A DNA stretch of 64,000 nt from Semisulcospira habei (taxonomy: Eukaryota; Mollusca; Gastropoda; Semisulcospiridae): positions 219,039,044 through 219,103,043 of the forward strand of contig BTPG01000001.1 in NCBI GenBank assembly GCA_036245525.1, given 5' to 3'. The position numbers were made by a program, and so were the translations under genes. Of this stretch, positions 1 to 12,409 are shown piece by piece. The notes under the pieces were generated by a model, which saw nothing but the letters and a program-made list of their open reading frames with translations, did not search any database and was not told the origin of the DNA. The stretch's first letter is position 1, and each line of letters begins with the position of its first letter.

Positions 1-256
1 CAGCCACTGGTATTGTGTATAGTACCGCCGGCTGCACGCACAAAGAGGTTAACACTTCATTGTTTTGTGGGCTCAAACGTCGTGCAAGCAGAAAAGACAA
101 TCTCACGACGAACACTTCATGTTTTCACATGGAAGTAGTACATTTACTTCTAGCAAACACACGCAGACAGGCATGCACAAACACACACACACACACTCTG
201 AACAACATACATTAGGATGGAGTTAAGTCGACCATTGCTTAAACCATTTCCCCAAG
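1..256. other. No gene recognised
   Basis: AT- and CA-rich sequence with a short (CA)n run near 181-195. I see no coding or family signal. A MITE-like TTAA followed by ACCATTTCCCC occurs at 239. Confidence 0.5.
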
Positions 257-297
257 GCGCAAAAGGCCGCCGACGTCGGCCCGATGGCCTTTTGCGC
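257..297. repeat. Perfect nested palindrome
   Basis: GCGCAAAAGGCC and its reverse complement form a 12-bp stem. A second palindrome, GCCGACGTCGGC, lies between the arms. The neighbouring TTAA and GGGTTGACCCC look like hairpin-MITE outer sequence, so this may be a MITE within a MITE. Confidence 0.75.
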
Positions 298-349
298 ATT
301 GGGTTGACCCCACATTTTGGAGGTGTCACCTAACGACCATGTATTAGTC

Positions 350-452
350 CAAGGAGACGGATCGACCATGATAATTCAAGGGTAGTGCCAGACTAGCTTG
401 GCGCCTAATCTGGCAATACCCATGAATTATCACGGGCGATCCATCTCCTGAC
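350..452. repeat. Hairpin MITE family H1, copy 1
   Basis: The two arms are close to inverted copies: CATGATAATTCAAGGGTAGT and GCCAGACTAGCTTGGCGCC on the left, then the reverse complement with a few changes on the right. This core recurs at least thirteen more times in the window. It sits in a non-genic region left of the L2-like LINE. Confidence 0.8.
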
Positions 453-533
453 GTACGTCGGGGCTACATGGGCTCATGAAGGGGCAGGACAGGGCTTTCT
501 TACTTTTTCACGTGTAGACATGCACCGAGAAAC

Positions 534-1864
<1,331 letters not shown>

Positions 1865-1882
1865 GGTGTGTGTGTGTGTGAT

Positions 1883-1952
<70 letters not shown>
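1865..1952. repeat. (TG)n microsatellite
   Basis: TG dinucleotide array broken once by ATG near 1881. The overlapping poly-His and poly-Val/Cys frames are artefacts of the repeat. Confidence 0.97.
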
Positions 1953-1953
<1 letters not shown>

Positions 1954-2476
1954 CGGTGTGCCGGTGTGAGCAGTGTGGTAGGGGAGCGACCTGATTTCCG
2001 GTCGGTCAGCGGCGAGATCGGGCAATGGCGCCGAAAGTGGGGAGGGCGAGAGGTCGACGGGAGAGCACACGTAAACCTATAGAACGGTAGGAACACGAAC
2101 GAGATTTCAACAACCAAGCAGCAGATGCAACCACGGGTGGCAAACAGACTCACACAGTAAACACTTCACACACTAGCAGGCAGCACATGAAAACAGGGCG
2201 GCGGAAAGGCCCGGCGAACCCACGCGACAGAAGAAGCAAAATGGCGACTTAAACAAAATTCAAATGACACACACAGTTCAATACGATACCATTCAAACAG
2301 CAACCAGATCCGACGAAACACAAGCATAATCCTCATCAGCGCACTCTTATACGATACTCAGCAGACTTTCAGCACACGAAACACAATACATCCAACGAAA
2401 AACCACTAAAACAGTGGGAGCGAAAATCACATGGTAGGTCACACAAACAAGATGGCGCCCGATAAACCGCAGATTC

Positions 2477-5387
2477 ATGCAACCTCCTCTTCCTTTGTCC
2501 TCTTCTTCGTCCGTTTCTTCTCCCTCTTCCTCTTCTGGCTCATCCAACCTAAAACTGTGTCTGTTCAATGCACAGTCTGTCTGCAAAGATGGCAAAGCCG
2601 ACGTGATTTCAGATTTCATTCTAGACAATGACCTAGATGTTGTCGTGATCACCGAAACGTGGCTCCGCTCAGCTGGCGATGAACCCATCATCGCCAGCGT
2701 CACTCCGAGTGGCTACCGCCTGGCCTCCTTCCCGCGTGCTTCCAGAGGGGGTGGCATTGCCATCATCTACAGGGACTGTCTTTCTGCTCACCTCTCCTTC
2801 TCTCAGTCTCTCCCTTTTGCTCATCCCTCATTTGAATCTGCCGAGGCCGTAGCAACACTCCCTGGCCAGTCCCTCATCTTCTCATGTATCTATCGCCCCC
2901 CTCCAAGCTCTCAAAACAAACTCACAAACTCCATGTTCCTCACCGAGTTGGACCTCCTCCTCGACCACTACAGCACACGACCCGGAAAACATCCTTCTTG
3001 GCGACTTTAACTTCCACTTCGACAAACCCGACCACCCTGACACAAAACGCCTTTGCACGTCACTTTCAAACCACAATCTTACACAACACATCACTAAACC
3101 CAACCACCGACTCGGCCACACCCTCGACTGGATCATCACCCGCACCTCCGATCAACTCTTCCTCGACTCCGACACCTCTTCCGTGCTTCCCTCCGACCAC
3201 CTCGCTATTCTCGTCGCCCTCAACCTACCTCCCCCGAAAAAATCCGAGCTCTTTGTCTCTCGTCGCAAACTAAAATCTGTCAACCAAGAGAACTTCTTCG
3301 ACGAAGCTGTCGACCTTCTCTTGGACCCCGCCCTTTCTCCCGATCTTGCATCCCATTTCGATTCCTCCCTTCGAAAACTTCTAGACATCCACGCCCCTGT
3401 CACCACCTGCTCCATACCCAACCGACTCCCCTCACCCTGGCTCACTGACGACATAGCTGAGGCCAAGCGCGAGCGTCGACAAGCGGAACGCCGCTGGCGC
3501 TCATCTGACTTCACCGTTCACAGAAAGATCTTCCAAACCACCAGATCCAAAGTCTGCAGAATGATCTCCGACTCCAAACGTAAACACCTTCAAAACAAAA
3601 TCCTGGAATCCACTTCTTCCAAAACCCTCTACGCTACCATGAACACACTCCTAGGCACTTCTAAAGACTCTCCTCTTCCCAACACACACAGCAAAGAAGA
3701 ACTTCCGTCCGCTTTTTCCTCCTATTTCTCCGACAAAATCCAAACTCTGCGCAACACACTCGACACTCTGCCTTCTCCGCCTTGCCTTCCTGACCTCCCC
3801 TTTTCCGGCACTCCCCTCTCGTCCTTCCGCCCCGTCTCTCTCAAGATGAAGTCCTCAAGACCATAAAGTCCATGCCTTCAAAACCTGCGAACTAGACCCC
3901 CTCCCAGCTTCTCTCTACCGGGACGGCCTCCCAAAACTTTTGCCCTTCATTACCGACATCAACAACACATCTCTAGAACATGGCTCCGTCCCCGATATCT
4001 TCAAGTCCGCCATCGTCCGTCCTCTCCTAAAAAAAACACAACCTCGACCCAAACGAACTCGAGAACTACCGCCCAGTCTCCAATCTCTCTTTCCTGTCCA
4101 AGCTTCTTGAGAAGGTTGTCCTCAACCAACTCAGCCTCCACCTCGCCGACAACCTCCTCCTCAGTCCCTTCCAGTCTGCCTATCGCAAACATCACAGCAC
4201 TGAAACAGCCCTTCTACATATCCTAAACGACCTGCTTCTCTCCACTGACTCGGGCAACATTTCCCTTCTTACGCTACTCGATCTCTCTGCCGCCTTCGAC
4301 ACCATAGACCACTCTATCCTCCTCCACCACTCCTTTGGCATCACTGACTCTGCTCACTCCTGGTTTCTCTCCTACCTCTCCGACAGACAGCAGTCCGTCA
4401 CCATCGACGGCGTCTCCTCCAACCCAGTCAGGCTATCCTGCGGCGTTCCACAGGGGTCCGTCCTGGGCCTGCTCCTTTTCACACTCTACACCTCTCCCCT
4501 GTCCAACATCATCCAGTCTCACCACATACACCACCACCTCTACGCTGACGACTCACAACTACTAGACAAAGACAAACTCGACAACACTCAGACACTACTG
4601 ACTCGCACGGCTGACTGCTATGAAGACGTGAAAAACTGGATGACAGCAAACAAGCTCAAACTGAACGATGACAAAACGGAAGCCATGCTGGTTGGCACTC
4701 GCCAGAAACTTTCCCAGCTCCCTCCCTCTCTCCACCTTCAACTCGACAGCACCCCCATCTCCCTCTCTGACTCGGTCAAGAACCTTGGCGTTATCCTCGA
4801 TTCCTCTCTTTCCATGACCAGCTTCGTCTCTGCCACGGCCCAGGCATGTTATTTCCACCTCCGCCGCATCAGTCAGATCAGAAAATACCTCACTACCGAA
4901 GCTGCCACCAAACTCGCTGTCTCTCTCATCTTGTCTCGCATCGACTACTGCAACTCTCTCCTTTCCGGCCTTCCTCACTCCACCACTCTAACTCTCCAGC
5001 GCGTCCAGAACAATGCAGCCCGCCTCGTCCTCAGAAAGAAAAAAATCCGACCACATCACTCCTTTGCTCAAGCTCCTTCACTGGCTCCCCATCCCCCAAC
5101 GCATCCAATACAAGATTCTGTCTCTCTGCTACAAATCCCTGAACAACTACGCTCCTACCTATCTCTCCAACTTACTTCACCCCTACACGCCTTCCCGCTC
5201 CCTCCGCTCCGCCTCCGACCCTCTCCGCCTTCTCATCCCCCGCACCAAACTCAGCACTTTCGGTCCCCGCGCCTTCTCAGTATACGGCCCATCCACCTGC
5301 AACACTCTCCCACTCTCTCTCCGTCAGAAACACTCTCTCTCCTCCTTTCAGTCCGCCCTCAAAACTCACCTCTTTCAACAGTTCTAG
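2477..5387 (+). pseudogene. L2-like LINE ORF2 (endonuclease and reverse transcriptase), frameshifted
   Basis: The product would nick target DNA and copy the LINE RNA at the nick. The endonuclease starts LKLCLFNAQSVCKDGKADVI, has TETWL near 2650, switches frame near 2990 to ILLGDFNFHFD, and has SDHLAILVAL near 3196. The RT part contains LLDLSAAFDTIDHSIL (near 4277), CGVPQGSVLG (near 4440) and YADDSQL (near 4540), followed by CNSLLSGLPHS and a C-terminal end FQSALKTHLFQQF. Frame changes near 2990, 3850, 4030 (an A8 run) and 5035 (an A-rich run) make it non-functional. Only the ORF2 segment is seen; no ORF1 was recognised. Confidence 0.87.
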
Positions 5388-5427
5388 CACTATATCACCA
5401 CACTCCCCACCCCAAGCTGACCGTCGT

Positions 5428-5696
5428 GAGTGAGTGAGCGAGTATAGATTGCTTTACGTCCCGCAAGCGACAAAGGCCTTCTCAGGACGTGCCTGCGCTA
5501 AATGAAGAAAAGAACTGCAAGAAGCGCAGACAGGAGGGTGAATTTCAAAAGAAAAATACAGATGAATGGACCAGAAAGACAGAAATACAAACCCCCAAAA
5601 GAGTAGAACCCACCTTGCAGGGGTTAGACAAGGTGACCCTAGGAACTAAAAAGTAGACAACCCCACCAAGGTCCCCTAGGGCAGACCCGGTGGGGG
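5428..5696 (-). mobile_element. 5'-truncated Nimbus-type LINE 3' end (copy N2)
   Basis: Flanked by a 17-bp duplication, CCCAAGCTGACCGTCGT, at 5411-5427 and 5697-5713, which proves insertion into the L2-like element. Its 3' end (left side) folds into a CGTCC...GGACG stem-loop shared with the other Nimbus-type ends in the window. It is about 60% similar by eye to the longer copy at 9381-9770. Confidence 0.88.
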
Positions 5697-6000
5697 CCCA
5701 AGCTGACCGTCGTAATGTATTTTCACTATTTGTGGTACGTGAGTCATTGTGTGCGAGATGTGAGTGCGCGCTTAGAGTTATAATTATTATAAGATAAGCG
5801 CATTATAAATACCGTAATTATTATTTATGTGATGTAAGATGTCCACGGGTCACTACAAAAACTTGGGGAAAGCAAGTTGCCCGTGCAGGTAGTGAATACA
5901 AAGGTTATGTGACGGCAGCCATTTTTCAGTTTCATGGTGACTTTCTAACCAGCCATCAGCCTAAATCAGACCGGAAGTTCAATTTACGATGTTAAAAGTG

Positions 6001-6165
6001 AATGAACCCATTCCCTGCCACTGTAAATACATTTTTGTTTCTGAAAGCTTTGTTCATTCAACGATCAAAACCCAAAACCGTCCCCGCAAAAATTGAATAC
6101 AAATTGGTCTCAGCAAGAGATAAAGATCCTCAATAGCCCCCGCGACCGCGGCGGCTCATGAGGAT
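6001..6165. repeat. Hairpin MITE family H2, left part (split by LTR element)
   Basis: Ends GCAAGAGATAAAGATCCTC and GGCTCATGAGGAT. The expected continuation, CTATGTCTCTTGCAGAC, is found after the LTR element at 11794, so the LTR element integrated into the right arm of this hairpin. Confidence 0.7.
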
Positions 6166-7611
6166 TGTGATGAAGCTCTATGCTTGTGCATAGTGCTCGC
6201 ACATTAGGATTAGTACGGTACGGTTTTTGTTAACGGTTTGTTTGTGCCGAAAGTCCTTGGGGCCTGCTGCCCACGTGGAATATGTAAGACATGGTCAGCA
6301 CGGGAATTTTTAGTGAGTTCTGTTTAGTGAGTTCTAGGCGGAAGCTGTGACTGTCAGAGGTCTAGATCGGGAATGCGGGCTGTTTTGTCGTATGGAACGG
6401 TTGTTGAGTTACCTAGCCCGTATTCCAAGACTGAAGCCTAGATTTCAGGTATGTTTCTATAAACGTAGTATTGATAGTTGTTTAGTTAAAGACAGTATGC
6501 GTGGTAAGATTAATGTGGTTGTCCCATCTTGTGACAGATTGCTTGTGATAGATTGCTGCAATGATAATTTTTCATGATATGCTTTTGCAGCATTTGTTAA
6601 TGTCTTTTATTGTTGTTTCATGACGAGCCGAAAGGCAAATTTCTGTCGTGCCTGGACTCGAACAGACAATAAAGTTGTATTGTATTGTATTGTATTGTAT
6701 TGTATTGTATTGTATTGTATAGCGGTGTTCCGGTTTGGTTTAGTTATAGTATGTTTAGAATTCGGTGAAGTAACCGGTGTTTCTGTATACAGTTTACCGA
6801 GTTAGATGATTAAAGGAATATGAAGTGTGTATGTCTAAGCCGCTATGAAGACAGTACGTGGTTGGGTAAGCATAGTCACTTCCAGGGTATAGAGTAATGT
6901 ATAGCAAGAGTGTTAGGCTATAGTCTGTTTCAAGATAGGACAGAGATGGGGTGATACGAAAATAGTTTATGAAGCACGTGTGTGTGTGTGAATGAACGTG
7001 TGGATTATTTGTATCAGCCAGGTTACGTGACGTTTCTCATTGATCCAATATGTTGTGTGTTTAGCAAGTGTTACGTGGGACTTTTGTCTATTCAGAGTTC
7101 TTGTAACGAGAGTGGAAGACAGACGCCGAGACGTCGAGTCGCAGGTGGGACCTACGTGAGGTCATCCCTCCAGCTCTTCTGGGAGTGAGTCTGACTGGGA
7201 ACCAAGACACCCAAGTCCAAGTGAGAACTGAGTACCGTACGAGAACGAGGACGTCCGTGCCCAAAGAGACAGGACGGCAATACGCGTACGACGAAGGACT
7301 TTCACGCCTAGACGTGAGAAGGGCCAACGTAACCAGGCAACAACATCAAACAGGTTGGAGACATTGAGAGACTAAAACCTAGCCTGGCAAAGATACTGTG
7401 ATTTGAGTGTGTGATAGAGAGCCTTGTATATATAGTTTGATAGTCTTTAAAGCGTTTCTTTTCTTTTATAGTGTATAAAAGTTACTTTAGAAAGGGAGCC
7501 CGTGTGTTGTGTTTTACCGCATGAATGCGCCCGTCTGAGTCAGTGGCGGTGTATGTGTCTGTTGCGTGAGAGTCTGTGCGTACGACTGTGGGCAAGTCTG
7601 CGTGCGTTACA
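6166..7611 (+). repeat. 5' LTR
   Basis: 1,446 bp, TG...CA. It equals the 3' LTR except for single-base changes and a block at about 6523-6720 that is absent from the right copy. Confidence 0.93.
6523..6720 (+). mobile_element. Short non-LTR 3' end with (TATTG)n tail in the 5' LTR
   Basis: Present only in the 5' LTR; the 3' LTR reads straight through as GGTTGTATAGCGG. It contains GACAATAAAGTTGTATTG followed by eight TATTG-type units, like a LINE or SINE 3' end. It could be a later insertion in the 5' LTR, or the block could have been lost from the 3' LTR by slippage between TTGT repeats. Confidence 0.6.
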
Positions 7612-7625
7612 GTGGTGACCCTGTT
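7612..7625 (+). promoter_or_regulatory. Putative primer-binding site
   Basis: Immediately after the LTR the sequence is GTGGTGACCCTG. TGGTGACCC matches the 3' end of tRNA-Trp used by some Ty3/gypsy elements, but the match stops after about nine bases. Confidence 0.5.
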
Positions 7626-7690
7626 TTAGCGGTAGGTTGTGGTATTTGTATATTTACGTTTTCAAGTTTTGGGAAGTTGTTGCAGTAAGT

Positions 7691-9380
7691 ATGGAGGTAG
7701 ACCCGGTAGAGGCTTACATTAAACAGGGTGAAAGGTTAGGACTTAAGGATGAGAAACTTTTTGACTATGTGGAGAAATGTAGGAATAGGGAGGATAGAGC
7801 GAGAGAGAGAGAAGCTCAGAGAGAAGAAAGAGAAGCTCAGAGAGAGAGAGAAGAGAGAGAAAGAGTACTTAAGAAAGAGGAACTAGAGGTTCAGAAAGCC
7901 ATAAAGGAGAAAGAGTTAGAGGTTCAGAGGGTGAGGGACGAGAAAGAATTAGAAATTCGTAGACTTAGAGAGGAGAAAGAGTTGGAAATGCAGATACAGA
8001 GGGAGGAGAAAGAGCTAGAAATTCAGAGAGAGAGAGAAGAGAAAGACAGAATACTTAAGAAAGAGGAAATGGAGCTAAAGGAGAAAGAATTAGAAGCTCA
8101 GAGAGAGAGAGAGAAGAGAAAGAAAGAGTTTTTAAGGAGAAGGAATTAGAAGTACAGAGAGAGAGAGAAAGAGAAGAGAGAGCGTTTCAGAGAGAGAAAG
8201 ACGAGAAGTCTCTAGCGTTTCAGAGAGAGAAAGACGAGAAGTCTCTAGCGTTTCAGAGAGAGAAGGACGAGAGGGAACATGCCTTAATTAAGAGAGAAAG
8301 AATTGGAATACCAGAGAGAGAAAGAGGAGAAAGATAGGGATGTACAAATACAGTTAGCTCGAGATGCGGGATCTAGACCAGATAGTGATTCAGTAGGCCG
8401 AGGAATACGCAATTTTCCTAAACTGCCGATGTTTAAAGAGTCCGTGGACTCTATTGACGCTTTTTTGTGCCGTTTCGAGTCTCATGCGCAGGCGTTGAGT
8501 TGGCCTCCTGCCAACTGGCCCGTTTTGCTTTCATCTGTGCTTGAGGGACAGGCCTTGAGTCTTTACCATAGTTTGACCGTTTCGGGGAACATAGAGTACG
8601 AGACTTTGAAGGAGTGTCTCTTGCAGAAGTTCCAGTGTAATGCGGAAGGTTTTAGAGAACGCTTGAGAGCTTGTCGGCCAGAGACAGGGGAATCGTTTAT
8701 GTCGTTTGGCAAACGGTTGTCCCATTTGCTCGTACGTTGGGTCGAACTGTCAAAGATCGACCACACGTACGAAGCATTGTTCGATCTCATGTTGGCTGAA
8801 CAATTCTTTGGGAGCGTTTCCAAGGATCTAGCGGTATTCTTGAGAGAGCGTAACCTCAAGACTACGGACGAGTTAGTACAGCACGCGGAGGCTTTTCGGA
8901 TGGCGCATCCTACGAAAAACCTCGCGCGTAGGACCGAGACACCGCCAGTCGGGTTGGTCGCTGCTAACACGATTGAGGGTTACCGGAGCATCAATACTTT
9001 GCGTGGAGCCCAGCTGGGTAACGGTAGAGGTAGTTTGCGTTTTCGACGCGGTGATCGAGGTAACAGCAATGGCGGTGGCGATCCGTACGCACGTGGAGGG
9101 ACTTCTTTGCGTGGGTATGGTCATGGGTCGTGGTCGTGTTGCGAGTTCGGACACGCAGTGTTTTTCTTGTCGTGGGTACGGGCACTTCAGTCGGAGCTGT
9201 CCGTACTACAGTGCAGGCGCGCAGTATGCTGGTTATCAGGAGCACGGCCATCTGGCTCATCAAGGTCCTAATAGTCCTGGTATGGTGGATGGGGCGGTGC
9301 AGCCCACTCACGTAGCCAGTTTTGCGGTCCCAGTCGGGGAGGAACCACAGCTGGGCGCAGTGTGTTCAGATGACGGAGGT
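7691..9380 (+). pseudogene. Retrotransposon gag with long coiled coil, SCAN-like capsid and CCHC knuckle (frameshifted)
   Basis: The capsid/nucleocapsid protein that packages the element RNA. From ATG 7691 it reads MEVDPVEAYIKQGERLG, then over 150 residues of Glu/Arg/Lys coiled coil (EREAQREERE-type repeats), breaking frame near 8149 and 8290. The capsid part, FPKLPMFKESVDSIDAFLCR to LKTTDELVQHAEAFRMAHP (8413-8905), has the RACRPETGESFMSFGKRL pattern of SCAN/Gmr1-type capsids. A CCHC knuckle, CFSCRGYGHFSRSC, lies near 9158 in a different frame. A LINE fragment then interrupts it at 9381. A 33-bp unit (starting GCGTTTCAGAGAG) is repeated nearly three times at 8182-8274. Confidence 0.85.
8182..8274 (+). 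repeat. 33-bp tandem repeat in gag coiled coil
   Basis: Two exact 33-bp units and a third partial one, each encoding AFQREKDEKSL. Being a multiple of three, the expansion keeps frame. Confidence 0.92.
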
Positions 9381-9770
9381 TTTTAATGATTGTACATTGC
9401 TTAACGTCCCGACAGCAACAAGGCTTTCTCAGGACGTGCCTGCACTGCTTGTGAAAAAAAACAACCAACTAAACAGAACATTGAATGTATGTCGCCAGCC
9501 GGTCAAACACATTAAATAAACCTAACACATGGGGCCTAAATAAAGCTAAGACCATTTAGCAACACACATCCAATATCAAGAGCTACAGGCAGTGCAGACA
9601 GTAGGGAGAGTTTAAAAAAGGCAAATACAGGTGAATGGACCTCGGGTAGACAGAAACACATGCCCCAGAATAGAGAGAAAACCCCACCCTGTGGGGCTGA
9701 CCAGGGTGACCCTGGGAACTAAAAAATACCTAACCCCACCCAAGTCCCCCAGGGCAGACCCGGGTGGGGT
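9381..9770 (-). mobile_element. 5'-truncated Nimbus-type LINE 3' end (copy N3) inside gag-pro
   Basis: Flanked by the 13-bp duplication AGATGACGGAGGT (9368-9380 and 9771-9783). Gag/pro reading resumes after it (CSDDGG...GCLPLVDG). Its left end carries the CGTCC...GGACG stem-loop followed by TTAAGCAATG on the minus strand. It post-dates the LTR element. Confidence 0.92.
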
Positions 9771-9783
9771 AGATGACGGAGGT

Positions 9784-10269
9784 GGTTGCCTACCGCTGGT
9801 AGACGGTGTTGTTAATGGATGTCTTGTTTCTGTTCTCCGTGACTCCGGTACAACGACCGCGGGGGTCAGACGTAGTCTTGTTAGACCAGATCAGTTCACA
9901 GGCGAGTCACAGAAAGTAGTTTCGTTTGGAGGAAAGATAGAAGTTTTTCCGTTAGCTAAGATAGAGATTGACACAGAGTTTTTTTCAGGTAGTCTGGTTT
10001 CGTGTGTCATCGACGAGCCAGTCGTTGATTTAGTTCTAGGTAACATGAAGGGTGTGACGGTTAAGCGAGCTCAGGGTAATCGCAGTGTAGTCGCATCAGT
10101 GGCGACGGGAGCTCGAAGTAAGCGTAGTTGGGAACGGAGAGAACGTGTTATTTCCGTCCAGAAACAGGGAGTCGGTCAGCGGGTGTGGCCCAATAGTCGG
10201 GTTGGCTGGAGACGGCATACTTCTGTTGCGGACAGAAATGCGGCTCAGCACCCAATAATATGTAGGTAG
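9784..10269 (+). pseudogene. Retrotransposon aspartic protease
   Basis: Reads GCLPLVDGVVNGCLVSVLRD then SGTTTAGVRRSLV; the D-S-G triad (LRDSGTTTAGV) is the retropepsin active site in its less common DSG form. It continues with a typical flap/strand region (FPLAKIEID, VDLVLGNMKGV) and about 60 basic residues, and stops at 10269. No RT, RNase H or integrase follows before the polypurine tract at about 10523. The gag-pro junction is split by the LINE insertion. Confidence 0.82.
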
Positions 10270-10521
10270 ATCGGAGATCGAAGTCTCGCGATTGTGTGTT
10301 TTGTGCATGGGCAGTCGTTGGATCGATTTTGTTTCTGGAGGTTTTGGCGCGTTAGTTCTGTTTTTGCGTTCGCTGTGCGATCCGAGAGTGTGTACGTTGA
10401 GGCTTAAGGCTGTAATTTTTTTTTTCTTGTGTTCTAGGTAGTAAAAGTTAGTCCTTTCCTGTTTTCGGTTAACATTACGTCGAGTAGTCTTAAAAAGAAA
10501 CTCGGTCGTTTCTTTTTTTCC

Positions 10522-10536
10522 CGAGGAAGGGGGAAT
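10522..10536 (+). promoter_or_regulatory. Polypurine tract
   Basis: GAGGAAGGGGGAAT directly precedes the 3' LTR, the place where plus-strand DNA synthesis is primed. Confidence 0.8.
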
Positions 10537-11788
10537 TGTGATGAAGCTCTATGCTTGTGCATAGTGCTCGCACATTAGGATTAGTACGGTACGGTTTTTG
10601 TTAACGGTTTGTTTGTGCCGAAAGTCCGTGGGGCCTGCTGCCCACGTGGAATATGTAAGACATGGTCAGCACGGGAATTTTTAGTGAGTTCTGTTTAGTG
10701 AGTTCTAGGCGGAAGCTGTGACTGTCAGAGGTCTAGATCGGGAATGCGGGCTGTTTTGTCGTATGGAACGGTTGTTGAGTTACCTAGCCCGCATTCCAAG
10801 ACTCTGAAGCCTAGATTTCAGGTATGTTTCTATAAACGTAGTATTGATAGTTGTTTAGTTAAAGACAGTATGCGTGGTAAGATTAATGTGGTTGTATAGC
10901 GGTGTTCCGGTTTGGTTTAGTTATAGTATGTTTAGAATTCGGTGAAGTAACCGGTGTTTCTGTATACAGTTTACCGAGTTAGATGATTAAAGGAATATGA
11001 AGTGTGTATGTCTAAGCCGCTATGAAGATAGTACGTGGTTGGGTAAGCATAGTCACTTCCAGGGAATAGAGTAATGTATGGCAAGAGTGTTAGGCTATAG
11101 TCTGTTTCAAGATAGGACAGAGATGGGGTGATACGAAAATAGTTTATGAAGCACGTGTGTGTGTGTGAATGAACGTGTGGATTATTTGTATCAGCCAGGT
11201 TACGTGACGTTTCTCATTGATCCAATATGTTGTGTGTTTAGCAAGTGTTACGTGGGACTTTTGTCTATTCAGAGTTCTTGTAACGAGAGTGGAAGACAGA
11301 CGCCGAGACGTCGAGTCGCAGGTGGGACCTACGTGAGGTCATCCCTCCAGCTCTTCTGGGAGTGAGTCTGACTGGGAACCAAGACACCCAAGTCCAAGTG
11401 AGAACTGAGTACCGTACGAGAACGAGGACGTCCGTGCCCAAAGAGACAGGACGGCAATACGCGTACGACGAAGGACTTTCACGCCTAGACGTGAGAAGGA
11501 CCAACGTAACCAGGCAACAACATCAAACAGGTTGGAGACATTGAGAGACTAAAACCTAGCCTGGCAAAGATACTGTGATTTGAGTGTGTGATAGAGAGCC
11601 TTGTATATATAGTTTGATAGTCTTTAAAGCGTTTCTTTTCTTTTATAGTGTATAAAAGTTACTTTAGAAAGGGAGCCCGTGTGTTGTGTTTTACCGCATG
11701 AATGCGCCCGTCTGAGTCAGTGGCGGTGTATGTGTCTGTTGCGTGAGAGTCTGTGCGTACAACTGTGGGCAAGTCTGCGTGCGTTACA
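10537..11788 (+). repeat. 3' LTR
   Basis: 1,252 bp, TG...CA, followed by AGGAT. About 0.6% substitutions from the 5' LTR by eye (for example near 10627, 11027, 11080, 11501 and 11760). Confidence 0.93.
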
Positions 11789-12317
11789 AGGATCTATGTC
11801 TCTTGCAGACATGGATCGTGCTCACTTTTTCTCAGCAGTCAAGGAGCTAACCTTGCATGGGGAAATCAGTTATTTACTCTCAAACAGTGTTTTTATGTGC
11901 AAAATAAAAGCCAGACCGGGCAACTCACACCTGTCTGTCTAGATTTTCGTCGTGATCCCGTGTTTCCGTTACCACGCGTACCGCCGACGATTTACACAGA
12001 ACACTTCCAGAACCCACACGCCTGCTCACGGCGGGAACTGATCATCAGCCACGACCCCGCTCTCCATGTTCCACAACGGTTACCGGCGCTCGGAATTGGT
12101 ATAGTTTATAGCCAATATAACGCCTATTTTCCTGTACACTTCTTTATATCCGCGGAAGTAGAGTTCAAACAGTATACGCGCGAATCTGACACATTCACAG
12201 GACTGAAAGGAGAGACCAACATGCGGAACTTACACTTATTAAGCCCCGAGGACGAAATTATCAAACTTCGGAGAGTATCCTTTGAGGTCACGGTCAGCGT
12301 CACAGTTCTGGAGCAGA
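11789..12317. other. H2 MITE remainder and unassigned sequence
   Basis: The first 60 bases complete the interrupted H2 hairpin (CTATGTCTCTTGCAGAC...CTCAGCAGTCAAGG). A 199-codon frame spans 11753-12352 but shows no family signal and runs from the LTR into a MITE, so I do not call it a gene. Confidence 0.5.
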
Positions 12318-12409
12318 TTGACCATGATAGTTCAAGGGTCGTGTCAGAATAGCTTGGCGCCTAGAGGCGCCAAGCTATTCGGACACCACCCTTGAACTAT
12401 CATGGTCGA
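12318..12409. repeat. Hairpin MITE family H1, copy 2
   Basis: Inverted arms TTGACCATGATAGTTCAAGG and its complement around the GGCGCCTAGAGGCGCC centre. GGGTTAA follows at 12440. Confidence 0.85.

Larger units (their letters stand above)
2431..5825 (+). mobile_element. L2-like non-LTR retrotransposon (decayed)
   Basis: A plus-strand LINE copy. It begins near ACAAGATGGCGCCCG, carries endonuclease then reverse-transcriptase coding sequence in shifting frames, and ends in a 3' tail with AAGCGCATTATAAATACCG followed by TTATT repeats. A Nimbus-type LINE fragment interrupts its 3' UTR at 5428-5696. The order of endonuclease and RT and the motifs DLSAAFDTIDHSIL, SWFLSYLSDRQQS and YADDSQL are typical of the L2 branch of the CR1 group. 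No target duplication was found because the 5' limit is uncertain. Confidence 0.88.
6166..11788 (+). mobile_element. LTR retrotransposon with gag and protease only, young
   Basis: Two near-identical LTRs (TGTGATGAAG...GTGCGTTACA) flank 2.9 kb of internal sequence, with the 5-bp duplication AGGAT on both sides (6161-6165, 11789-11793). After the left LTR comes TGGTGACCC, as used with a tRNA-Trp primer in some Ty3/gypsy groups. Before the right LTR is a purine tract, GAGGAAGGGGGAA. The interior holds a broken SCAN-like gag, a CCHC knuckle and a protease, but no reverse transcriptase or integrase. By eye the LTRs differ at about eight positions plus one block, so the insertion is recent. The SCAN-like gag suggests a Gmr1-type Ty3/gypsy lineage; this is inference. 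Confidence 0.92.

Noticed and set aside
11753..12352. 199-codon plus-strand frame
   Set aside because: It begins in the 3' LTR and ends in a hairpin MITE; no recognisable domain.
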